Assembly (NCBI GenBank): GCA_002774315.1
Contig: PEYP01000113.1
Span: forward strand, 1-7,467
Direction: 5' to 3'
Source of the DNA: Candidatus Stahliibacteriota bacterium CG08_land_8_20_14_0_20_40_26
GTDB taxonomy: Bacteria; Hydrothermota; UBA3073
Length of the DNA stretch: 7,467 nucleotides
Each line of letters starts with the position of its first letter. The first letter of the stretch is position 1. The position numbers were made by a program, and so were the translations under genes. Shown here in pieces: positions 1-6,331 of the stretch. The notes beneath the pieces are model-generated. The model saw only the letters and a list, made by a program, of their open reading frames with translations, was not told where the DNA came from and did not search any database.

Positions 1-94
1 ACAGAGAATTAATTTTATCTCTGTGTCCTCCCTGCCTGACGGTAGGCAGGTGTGGTTTCTTTCATATCCTTTCATATTATTTTTGACAGTACCT
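1..94 (-). repeat. CACAGAG-type dispersed repeat, copy E1 (cut by window edge)
   Basis: On the minus strand this reads GTACTGTCAAAAAT (from position 92 downward), then an A-rich stretch, ACCACA, a 20-bp palindrome (31-50), GAGGACACAGAG, and TTAATTCTCTGT at the window edge. Copies E2 (2912-2990) and E3 (3141-3206) share the order GTACTGTCAAAAA, ACCACAGAG, CACAGAG. ACAGAG at 1-6 pairs with CTCTGT at 19-24, so the repeat also contains an inverted repeat. It lies 3' of the exported-protein gene. The copy probably continues to the left of the window. Confidence 0.75.
31..50 (-). repeat. 20-bp palindromic unit P1, inserted inside repeat E1
   Basis: The minus strand reads CCTGCCTACCGTCAGGCAGG, with a 7-bp stem (CCTGCCT/AGGCAGG) and a 6-nt loop. 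It matches the units at 6255, 6284, 6360 and 6455. Removing it joins ACCACA to GAGGACACAGAG, which restores the arrangement seen uninterrupted in E3. This is the clearest evidence in the window that the unit is a discrete insertion. Confidence 0.8.
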
Positions 95-110
95 AATATT
101 CAGTATACCT

Positions 111-130
111 GATTACACCGATGTGTAATC
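111..130. other. Perfect hairpin downstream of the exported-protein gene
   Basis: GATTACAC and GTGTAATC form an exact 8-bp stem around a CGAT loop, 47 bp past the stop codon at 177-179. No T-tract follows on the minus strand, so it is not a classical intrinsic terminator. It could stabilise the mRNA 3' end or mark a factor-dependent end. A second weak structure with the inner palindrome CTCTATAGAG (163-172) lies between it and the stop codon. Confidence 0.45.
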
Positions 131-176
131 TTGCCTTTTAATCTGTGAAATCAGATACCCGTCTCTATAGAGTATC

Positions 177-2888
177 TTACTTTATAACTGCGAACTTACC
201 AATTTTTGTACCAATTTCAGGTACCTCTATATGGTATATATATATCCCGTAAGATATTTCCATATTATCTTTTGATAGCATATTCCATGATTCAGTGCCA
301 TCAAATACAGTGCTGTTATGTTCAATGACTTTAACCAATTCTCCGTTCATCGTATATATTCTGATAGTACATCTGGATGGCAGATGAATAAAGTCAATCC
401 TTCTGTCATGCTCTGTGCCTACAGCCTGTTGAGCCATTGTAGGCTCTAAAATTTCTGGTTCCCATGCTGCAGCAACAATATAGGGGTTTGGAACAACAGC
501 AATACGCTCAAGCTGTGACTTTGCGACTTCTGGATTTACTTCAGCTGCTTTGGTAGTAAGCAGGATTACATCACAAGAAGTAAATGGTTTTTTAATGGTC
601 ACTAACAGTTTATCACCATCTCCAGGAGGAGTAGCTAAGGTATCTGGCTGGTTAAACCTTATCTCCCAGGTTCCCTTTAAATTGCCGTTTTGATAAATAA
701 TAGGAACAATTGCATCTTTATCTCTGACCACAGAATCGGGCACGCCAGTATTGGCAAAGAAAAACGGTGAGGAAACACTGTCAGTTACATTCCAGACCTT
801 AAAGTTAACAAGATGTCCAACAATATCAGTGTCAACCACTCCATCAAAAAAACTGATTTCATAATCGGCCGGGTATTTAACGCCTCCCGAATATGGCTTT
901 ACACCAACTGTATACCGGCAATCACCCTGGAGCCAGTTAGAGGAATCATATGCTATCTCATCGCTGATAATTTTCAATCTGATGCCATCAAAGACATCGC
1001 CCGCATCCTCTCCATGTATGTATGGACAGTCTACCACCAGACTGGTTCCATCGGTCATATCAACTATTGAATAAGTGGTATTTAAATTGCTTGTGTCATC
1101 AAAAGTTATTTTGTATTGATGTCCATCCTTAACCTTTTGGGGGTCAATTATAATTGGAATAAATTCACCAGTGCCAAAAATTCTGGTATGCTGTAGGTCA
1201 ACTTCAGGGGATTCATAACCAGCGCTTGGAGCATTTGGAATTACTTCAATAACATTTGGGCCACCGAGGGTAATTGGTGACTCTGATGGCAAGATACCTT
1301 TATCCACACAGCCAGTATCGTATGCAGTGATGGCATAGTAGTATTTCATCCCGTTTACAACATTGCTATCAGTCCAGGAATGGACCAACCCGCTCTCACT
1401 ACCTAAATTAAAGTGGTAGCCATTTGAACCTAATGGAAACAGACCACTGATACCATCAATTTTGTCAAACTGGGTTTCTGGTACATTGGCTACTTGACGC
1501 CCTAATGCATCAGTAATGGGTTTTCCCCAGTTTTTTGTATTTCTGGTGGTTCCTTTATAAATCTTATATCCTTCAAAATCATTTCCCAAAACGGGGTCAA
1601 CAGAGCTTTCAGCTCTGGTATCCCAATACAAGGTTACTTTTCCGTCTCCCGGAACGGCAATTAAACTAGGTTTATCAGGTGCCTTTGTAAATTCGTAACC
1701 CAGATCATAGATTTCTTGAGCAACTTCGGAATTTTCAAACATATCTGCTGAATCAGCCCCTATTACAACAGCCACCGAAAATCTTTGGCTCTCACCAGGT
1801 TCTAAAGAAAAGTAACCGGAGCTAAATATGGTGACATGGTCCATAGGCTCGGTAGGGACTTCAAAGGTGCCGGGTTTCATATAATTCCACATAACGCTAT
1901 CCTGCAATGCATAAGCTAATCCATATACGAACGATGTCACGGCTGTAAGTCCCAGTTCCTCTCCTGCTAAATCTTTGGGCGTCTCCAGCATCTTAAATCC
2001 GAGCCATCCAATGTCTTCATCCTGCTCAAAATTCACACTACTATTATCAGAGTCCCAGGTATAGACCATATTTCTCGTAGCATCAAAGGCAAAACAGTCA
2101 TCTCCATAGTCAGGATAACCACCGATATCAAAATCACCAAATACACCAACGACCACTTTATCCAATCTTGTAGGTGATATGTTTTTAATCTCGTAAATAA
2201 AGAAAACGATATCTTCTGCAAGCGTTGCAGCCCATTGATAATGACGGAAGGATAACTGAATACCTAGACCATGAAGGGTTGAATCGTTAGGATCAGGATA
2301 ATAGGTTGGACCATATTCATCCTGATATCCAATGCACGCCTCGTCAGTCATTACACAATAACTCTCCTGGTCGGCAGTAACAATCCCGGACCCAAATTCA
2401 CCTGGCCATTCCGTTGTTCCATCAGGCCATACAGGTGGCCATGTCTCCGGCTTATCACTAAAGGCAAACCAACCCTGCCATTCAGTCGGTGGGTTTGGAT
2501 TTGCATATCCGCCTAAAGGCTCAAATTCCTCACCACCACCATCCTGAATTCCATCAATCACTATGTAAATTGTAGTGTCTCGTTCTCCGTCTTCAGTCTT
2601 ACCAATAACCTCTGCTCCAATCATTGGTCCCATCTCATAACCGTATTCATGCCCACTGTAGATGGGCCATTCTAATCTTGGTTTGTTTCTATCGCCGGGT
2701 CCACCTATGGAGCCAAAGTTGGACATCCTTGTTCTGATTAGATTACCAGTAGTGATGCCAAATCTTCTGTCCTCGTGTCCCTTGGTACCTATCTTACTGC
2801 CTTTTATATATTTTTGACCGGGTGGACCAGCGCTAATTGAGATCGCTATCAATGTGACAAATACCATTATTGTAAATTTCTTAAGCAT
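177..2888 (-). CDS. Large exported protein with FN3-like region and FlgD-Ig-like C-terminal domain
   Basis: This gene encodes 903 residues. The start is the ATG at 2886-2888, because an AGGAGGAGG Shine-Dalgarno lies just upstream and the next residues form a clean signal peptide (LKK, a hydrophobic core, cleavage near SISA-G at about residue 20). An in-frame ATG at 2972 would add 28 residues encoded by dispersed repeat E2 and would bury the signal peptide, so I reject it. Residues 20-400 form a long domain with motifs such as FGDFDIGG and SLEPGESQRFSV, a pattern I recognise from large exported proteins of candidate-phylum genomes but for which I know no function. Residues about 403-545 look like fibronectin type III (APDKPS at the start, then YYYAITAYD). 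Residues about 798-903 (VVPNPY, CTIRIYTMNGELVKVIEH, GIYIYHIEV, GKFAVIK) resemble FlgD-Ig-like or type IX sorting-type domains. No catalytic motif is visible. It lies downstream of the TonB-dependent receptor in the same direction and may be its surface partner. Function unknown; export is well supported. Confidence 0.9.
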   Translation of the reverse strand: MLKKFTIMVFVTLIAISISAGPPGQKYIKGSKIGTKGHEDRRFGITTGNLIRTRMSNFGSIGGPGDRNKPRLEWPIYSGHEYGYEMGPMIGAEVIGKTEDGERDTTIYIVIDGIQDGGGEEFEPLGGYANPNPPTEWQGWFAFSDKPETWPPVWPDGTTEWPGEFGSGIVTADQESYCVMTDEACIGYQDEYGPTYYPDPNDSTLHGLGIQLSFRHYQWAATLAEDIVFFIYEIKNISPTRLDKVVVGVFGDFDIGGYPDYGDDCFAFDATRNMVYTWDSDNSSVNFEQDEDIGWLGFKMLETPKDLAGEELGLTAVTSFVYGLAYALQDSVMWNYMKPGTFEVPTEPMDHVTIFSSGYFSLEPGESQRFSVAVVIGADSADMFENSEVAQEIYDLGYEFTKAPDKPSLIAVPGDGKVTLYWDTRAESSVDPVLGNDFEGYKIYKGTTRNTKNWGKPITDALGRQVANVPETQFDKIDGISGLFPLGSNGYHFNLGSESGLVHSWTDSNVVNGMKYYYAITAYDTGCVDKGILPSESPITLGGPNVIEVIPNAPSAGYESPEVDLQHTRIFGTGEFIPIIIDPQKVKDGHQYKITFDDTSNLNTTYSIVDMTDGTSLVVDCPYIHGEDAGDVFDGIRLKIISDEIAYDSSNWLQGDCRYTVGVKPYSGGVKYPADYEISFFDGVVDTDIVGHLVNFKVWNVTDSVSSPFFFANTGVPDSVVRDKDAIVPIIYQNGNLKGTWEIRFNQPDTLATPPGDGDKLLVTIKKPFTSCDVILLTTKAAEVNPEVAKSQLERIAVVPNPYIVAAAWEPEILEPTMAQQAVGTEHDRRIDFIHLPSRCTIRIYTMNGELVKVIEHNSTVFDGTESWNMLSKDNMEISYGIYIYHIEVPEIGTKIGKFAVIK

Positions 2889-2889
2889 A

Positions 2890-2898
2890 CCTCCTCCT
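2890..2898 (-). promoter_or_regulatory. Shine-Dalgarno deciding the start of the exported-protein gene
   Basis: The minus strand reads AGGAGGAGG, then T, then ATG. The distal AGGAGG (2893-2898) has 4-nt spacing to the ATG. This strong site favours the start at 2888 over the in-frame ATG at 2972, which lies inside a repeat. Confidence 0.85.
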
Positions 2899-2911
2899 GC
2901 TATAATGTTCT

Positions 2912-2990
2912 GTACTGTCAAAAACTTAACCACAGAGAACACAGAGATTAAAAATTTACACAATATTTTCATCCCTTCCCTCTGTGCTCT
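2912..2990 (+). repeat. CACAGAG-type dispersed repeat, copy E2 (inverted relative to E1 and E3)
   Basis: The plus strand reads GTACTGTCAAAAA (2912-2924), ACCACAGAG (2929-2937) and CACAGAG (2940-2946), then an AT-rich loop and CTCTGTG (2980-2986), which pairs with CACAGAG. The outer GTACTGTCAAAAA motif matches E1 and differs from E3 (GTAGCGTCAAAAA) at two positions. E2 ends just before the stop of the GxxExxY remnant and lies close to the Shine-Dalgarno of the exported-protein gene, so the leader of that gene is partly built from repeat. Confidence 0.75.
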
Positions 2991-2991
2991 T

Positions 2992-3114
2992 CTATAACAT
3001 CAGCCCTTTTATTTCTTTTAGCCCTAAAACATTGAAATTGATCAGCAGCCCTATTCTCTTTCCCATCGTCCTTAAATAAGTCAATACCCGATCCTCAAAA
3101 ATCTTACTAAGTAC
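2992..3114 (-). pseudogene. C-terminal remnant of a GxxExxY-family protein
   Basis: The minus frame from 3114 to the TAG at 2992-2994 encodes about 40 residues that include TYLRTMGKRIGLLINFNV, followed by LGLKEIKGL and the stop. I recognise this as the conserved C-terminus of GxxExxY proteins (PDDEXK_3-like, function uncertain), which typically end with a YL-(K/R)-x-x-G-x-x-x-GLLINFNV pattern and a short Lys-rich tail. An in-frame TGA at 3115-3117 and the absence of the upstream nuclease-like part (including the GxxExxY motif) show that it is a degraded fragment. It lies between the receptor and exported-protein genes, in the same direction, flanked by inverted CACAGAG repeats. Confidence 0.7.
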
Positions 3115-3140
3115 TCAATAGCTTTTAATAGTTTTTTGAG

Positions 3141-3206
3141 ACCACAGAGAATTAATTTTTCCTCCGTGCCCTCTGTGGTTTTCTTTATACAATTTTTGAC
3201 GCTACC
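3141..3206 (-). repeat. CACAGAG-type dispersed repeat, copy E3 (uninterrupted)
   Basis: ACCACAGAG (3141-3149) pairs exactly with CTCTGTGGT (3171-3179) to form a 9-bp stem. On the minus strand the copy starts GGTAGCGTCAAAAAT, so its outer end overlaps the last codons and the TAG stop of the receptor gene. It then reads ACCACAGAG, GGCACGGAG and AAAATTAATTCTCTG, in the same order as E1 but without the palindrome. As a receptor terminator it is weak, because A residues rather than T residues follow the stem on the minus strand. Confidence 0.75.
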
Positions 3207-5988
3207 AGCTTATCTCAATACCAAATCTAAATGTTCTTGGTTTGCTGTAGTAGTTTGGTCTTAAGGCATATCCCGGATCAACCCCTCCTTCGCCGTATCG
3301 ATCATATATATGGGTATAACCAGCCCTTCCTGTATCGTCATAAACATAGTTTTCATTTAATTTGTCGAGCAGATTGTAAATATTGAGAAATAGTGAATAG
3401 GTAAATCTTCTCAAGCGGAAGCGGTGATAAGCCTTAAGGTCAATGTTATATTGTGCAGGCTTCGTTGCGCTATTTTCATCTCCGATTCTAACACCTCCAG
3501 CATCAGTTGGTGTATAAGGACGGCCGCTTTCATAGCTGCCAACCAAACTAATATTCCATTTGGCCGGTTCACTTAAGGTCAGGGCAACATTGAGGGTGTG
3601 AGCTTGATCCCACGGCAATGGAATTACCTGATTTGGTCGTTTTATATCTACATTACCACTTTGAGATGCGTATACTGTAGTAGGAGAGGCATTATTTGCT
3701 TCTGCTACCTGATAGGTGTAATCAAAGGAACCTCCCCAAAGGTGAGAGAGCCGTTTCTCGAGCGAAAGTGTGACGCCTTTAACATATCCATAATCACGAT
3801 TCACATACTTAAAATAGATGTCTGTATCAACAGGTGGATTTGCAGATACCTTCTGGGTGGTTAATAGGTTTCTAATATCTTTCTGGAAAGCAGTTAGGTC
3901 AAAGGCAAAATCCTCACTCACCTGTTGTTTAAAACCAGCCTCATATATTACAGTTTTTTGGGATTTGAGGTCAGCATTACCCATAGTAGTTATATTATGC
4001 TGTGACCTTACTTCGAAATTTGGATTTTCATAAAGATAGCCAACAGTTGGCATCTGGAAGAAATGCCCGTAGGAGAAATGAAAGGCTCCTTTGTCTGAAA
4101 TAGGAAAGGCAATCCCCAGACGAGGTGATAGTTGACCTTTTGGAGTAGCGGGTTTTGTCTCTTTGGGTGGAGGGGTTAGATTGCCCGGGGATATAACCCT
4201 TACGGATGTATCACTTACAGGTACTTCACTTCTTGGGTCAAAGTAATCATATCTTATCCCTGCATTTATGATAATCTGCGTGAGTTCAATCTTATCCTGG
4301 ATGTATGCTGCACCTTCAATAGGTTCTCTTTTGTATTCATCCCAGTTGAGTGGATGAGTAGGATTGTAAGGATTAGCGGGTTCTATCCACATTGAATAAT
4401 AATACAGTTCATGAGCCTTCCCTTCTATTCCTGCTTTTATTTGATTTTGTTTATTTATCTGCGATGTGATGTCAAATTTGGAGATAATGGTAGAGGAATT
4501 TCTTTTAAACCATGAATGGGGACATCCACCACGGGTGTACCGCACACCTGAATAATAGCGATCGTCATAATGATAATTGGGGTCACCAGGATCTTCGTAC
4601 AGATAATACTCATAATCATAAAATGAATATGAGCCACTGAATGTATAGAAGGTGTTTGTGCTGATAACATGAGTTAAAGTAAAGACATCCTGATTGGAGT
4701 TTATAGATCTATTTAAAAGAGCATCGGGAATATAAGTATATGAATAAGAGTAAAGTTTGTAGTTTCTATTACGCCAGAAATGTGACCATGTTACTTTAAG
4801 ATTGGGAGTAATCTTAAGGCTTAATTTACCGTTAATAGACCTTTCTATAACGGGATTCATAGAGACGATTTTTCCATCTCCTGAATAGTAGTTTTGGATG
4901 GTTGTTGATGTGTCAATAATAATTGTAGTGTCATTTAAGAGGGTATCCAAAGTTATTGTTGTATCTATGGTTATAATAGTGTCTGGCACCTCTGTGCCTG
5001 GAGGGGGAAATCCACCCGGATATGCTACTGTGTCAGATGTAAGATATATCCTTTTGCCTCTAATCCAGCCCTCTTCCTTAAAAAGTTTTCCTGCCAGGAA
5101 AAAGGTTAGCTTATCACCAAAGAGCGGTATTGGGCCACTCAGGCTGGCCTCAAGGTTAGAAACTCCCTTCACATCGAATTCTGTATTAAAAGGAGAGAAA
5201 TTTGACAGGTTGAAGGGAGTATACTTATCAATATCCCAGAATATGTCTTTATGACTGCTCAGGTAATCGCCTCCATAGGCAGATATAGTCCCGGATAATT
5301 TACTGCTACCTTCCTTGGTAACAATATTCACAACTCCTGACATTGCCTTGCCGTATTCAGCATTAAAGGCTCCACTTATTACTTCCATTTGCTGGATAGC
5401 GTTGTTCGGAACATAAGCTGCTATGCCATGAGTAAACGGATTAACTACAGAAACACCATCTACTATATAGGCAGTTTCATCTGATCTCCCTCCTCTGATA
5501 TGCATCTCTCCACCGGCTCCTGTACTGATTCCTGCCTTCTTAATTAAAATATCGTGGAATTCCTCGCTCGGTAGTCTTTCAATTGCATCAGAGCTTATTC
5601 TTGCTGTACCGGAGGTTATATCAAGCTCTATCATAGGTCTCTCAGCAACAACGACAACCTCACCAAGTTCAATCACAGTTGGTTCTAAGGTAAAGTTTAC
5701 AGTTGTTGTAAGGTCAATATTAACCTTTACATTGGTTATAGTTTTTGCTCTGTAACCCATCATAGTAACATTCAACTCATAAACACCAGGAGGCACATTA
5801 ATAATGAAGTAATAACCATCAGCGTCAGTAGAGGCTCCCATAGTTGTTTCAACAATCCTCACATTGGTACCTGGCAGAGGCACCCCTGTAGAGGCATCTA
5901 TTATCCTGCCAGCAATCTTTCCGGTAATCCCGGCAGATAGAAACGCTGGAAGTAAAAGAAAAATTATAAGAAGAAACTCCTTTTTCAT
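3202..5988 (-). CDS. TonB-dependent outer-membrane receptor with carboxypeptidase-regulatory-like N-terminal domain
   Basis: This 928-residue protein is predicted to be an energised transporter in the outer membrane, taking up a ligand with help from the TonB-ExbB-ExbD system. Residues 1-19 are a signal peptide (MKKEF, hydrophobic core, FLSA-G). Residues about 22-105 form a carboxypeptidase-D-regulatory-like beta-sandwich (GRIIDASTGVPLPGTNV, STDADGYYFI, PPGVYEL). EVVVVAE at 110-116 is a plausible TonB box. The plug spans about 122-236, with LPSEEFHDILIKKAGI, the HIRGGRSDETAYIVDGV block and GAFNAEYGKAMSGVVNIVTK. The rest is beta-barrel, ending FRFGIEISW with a terminal aromatic residue as expected for barrel assembly. 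A Thr/Ile-rich hexapeptide repeat sits at 336-364 in a likely extracellular loop. AAGGAGG five bases upstream supports the start. The exported-protein gene follows in the same direction after 313 bp. No SusD-like gene is seen. The substrate cannot be inferred. Confidence 0.95.
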   Translation of the reverse strand: MKKEFLLIIFLLLPAFLSAGITGKIAGRIIDASTGVPLPGTNVRIVETTMGASTDADGYYFIINVPPGVYELNVTMMGYRAKTITNVKVNIDLTTTVNFTLEPTVIELGEVVVVAERPMIELDITSGTARISSDAIERLPSEEFHDILIKKAGISTGAGGEMHIRGGRSDETAYIVDGVSVVNPFTHGIAAYVPNNAIQQMEVISGAFNAEYGKAMSGVVNIVTKEGSSKLSGTISAYGGDYLSSHKDIFWDIDKYTPFNLSNFSPFNTEFDVKGVSNLEASLSGPIPLFGDKLTFFLAGKLFKEEGWIRGKRIYLTSDTVAYPGGFPPPGTEVPDTIITIDTTITLDTLLNDTTIIIDTSTTIQNYYSGDGKIVSMNPVIERSINGKLSLKITPNLKVTWSHFWRNRNYKLYSYSYTYIPDALLNRSINSNQDVFTLTHVISTNTFYTFSGSYSFYDYEYYLYEDPGDPNYHYDDRYYSGVRYTRGGCPHSWFKRNSSTIISKFDITSQINKQNQIKAGIEGKAHELYYYSMWIEPANPYNPTHPLNWDEYKREPIEGAAYIQDKIELTQIIINAGIRYDYFDPRSEVPVSDTSVRVISPGNLTPPPKETKPATPKGQLSPRLGIAFPISDKGAFHFSYGHFFQMPTVGYLYENPNFEVRSQHNITTMGNADLKSQKTVIYEAGFKQQVSEDFAFDLTAFQKDIRNLLTTQKVSANPPVDTDIYFKYVNRDYGYVKGVTLSLEKRLSHLWGGSFDYTYQVAEANNASPTTVYASQSGNVDIKRPNQVIPLPWDQAHTLNVALTLSEPAKWNISLVGSYESGRPYTPTDAGGVRIGDENSATKPAQYNIDLKAYHRFRLRRFTYSLFLNIYNLLDKLNENYVYDDTGRAGYTHIYDRYGEGGVDPGYALRPNYYSKPRTFRFGIEISW
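4897..4983 (-). repeat. Hexapeptide (Asp-Thr-x-x-x-Ile/Leu) repeat inside the receptor
   Basis: Five consecutive units begin with Asp-Thr at residues 336, 342, 348, 353 and 359. Four have six residues and one has five. The other positions are almost only Thr, Ile, Ser and Leu. A Pro/Gly-rich segment (PGGFPPPG) precedes the array. Its position early in the barrel suggests an extended surface loop with beta-strand character. This placement is inferred from barrel order, not shown by motif. Confidence 0.7.
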
Positions 5989-5993
5989 CTTAT

Positions 5994-6000
5994 CCTCCTT
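5994..6000 (-). promoter_or_regulatory. Shine-Dalgarno of the TonB-dependent receptor
   Basis: The minus strand reads AAGGAGG, five bases before the ATG at 5986-5988. It is a full-strength site and fixes the start, which also gives a normal signal peptide. Confidence 0.85.
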
Positions 6001-6071
6001 TGTGATAGTTTAGCTACCCGATATTCTTATCCGCTTATCCTATTAAGAGGTATTTTTTTACCCTAATATAT

Positions 6072-6100
6072 ATTATATAATAAAATTTGTTATAAGTCAA
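6072..6100 (-). promoter_or_regulatory. Sigma70-type promoter for the receptor gene
   Basis: On the minus strand TTGACT (6095-6100) is followed by a 17-bp spacer and TATAAT (6072-6077). An A/T-tract region (6101-6118) lies directly upstream and could act as an UP element. Transcription would start near 6065, giving a leader of about 75 nt. Only one -35 base differs from consensus. No operator could be identified. Confidence 0.75.
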
Positions 6101-6185
6101 GTTTTTTTTGAAAAAAATCTGTATACTCCGAACCTGTTGATACATTTAGAGTTATAGGATAAACGCGATTAATCTGGGATTTTTC

Positions 6186-6214
6186 TTGACAATAGTTACT
6201 TGGTATGGTATAAT
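6186..6214 (+). promoter_or_regulatory. Consensus sigma70-type promoter for the C25 peptidase gene
   Basis: TTGACA (6186-6191), a 17-bp spacer and TATAAT (6209-6214) match both consensus hexamers exactly, and TG at 6206-6207 adds an extended -10. Transcription would start near 6221, leaving a leader of roughly 270 nt filled with palindromic repeats before the ATG at 6489. It is divergent from the receptor promoter, with about 85 bp between the two -35 boxes. Confidence 0.75.
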
Positions 6215-6254
6215 ATTTGACACAATAATTATCTCAAAATATGCGTTAACCACA

Positions 6255-6273
6255 CCTGCCTACCGCAGGTAGG
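6255..6273 (+). repeat. Palindromic unit P2
   Basis: CCTGCCTACCGCAGGTAGG is one base shorter than the other copies. Two overlapping stems are possible: ACCTGC/GCAGGT (6254-6259 with 6265-6270) and CCTACC/GGTAGG (6259-6264 with 6268-6273). The flanks are AACCACA on the left and GATGGTCACA on the right, so excision restores a CACAGAT sequence. Confidence 0.75.
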
Positions 6274-6283
6274 GATGGTCACA

Positions 6284-6303
6284 CCTGTCTACTGATAGGT
6301 AGA
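6284..6303 (+). repeat. Palindromic unit P3, in tandem with P2
   Basis: CCTGTCTACTGATAGGTAGA lies 29 bp after P2 in the same orientation. The flanks are GGTCACA and GATATTCACAG, so excision again joins CACA to GAT. Its two departures from the pairing seen in P4 are G-U compatible on one strand, so both alternative stems survive. Confidence 0.75.
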
Positions 6304-6331
6304 GATATTCACAGATTATATCAGAAATAGT

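Larger units (their letters stand above)
2912..3205. mobile_element. Possible decayed cassette: GxxExxY remnant between inverted E2 and E3
   Basis: E2 and E3 are inverted copies of the same repeat and both point their GT-AC-GTCAAAAA ends outward. Between them lies a 3' fragment of a GxxExxY-family gene. This geometry resembles terminal inverted repeats around cargo. No target-site duplication was seen at the outer edges and no transposase is present, so this is an inference. The alternative is that two common intergenic repeats happen to flank a gene relic. Confidence 0.35.

Noticed and set aside
83..109. TTGACA with a weak TATACC as a plus-strand promoter
   Set aside because: The TTGAC is part of the repeat end shared with E2 and E3, the spacing is only 15 bp, and no plus-strand gene follows.
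813..1070. Plus-strand open frame opposite the exported-protein gene
   Set aside because: It lies wholly antisense to a well-supported coding region, with no recognisable domain, ribosome-binding site or signal.
2889..2972. In-frame ATG at 2972 extending the exported protein by 28 residues
   Set aside because: The extension is encoded by dispersed repeat E2, has no good Shine-Dalgarno and would bury a normal signal peptide. The ATG at 2888 has AGGAGGAGG directly upstream.
3141..3179. E3 stem as an intrinsic terminator of the receptor gene
   Set aside because: On the minus strand the stem is followed by CTCAAAAAA rather than a T-tract, and the loop is 21 nt. It may terminate weakly on the plus strand only.
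4898..5254. Plus-strand open frame of about 118 codons opposite the receptor gene
   Set aside because: Its Val/Ile/Ser-rich start is the antisense reading of the Thr/Ile repeat in the receptor, so it is a shadow frame.
6217..6245. Second TTGACA as an alternative peptidase promoter
   Set aside because: At 17-bp spacing the -10 would be TATGCG, a poor match, while a perfect promoter lies 31 bp upstream.
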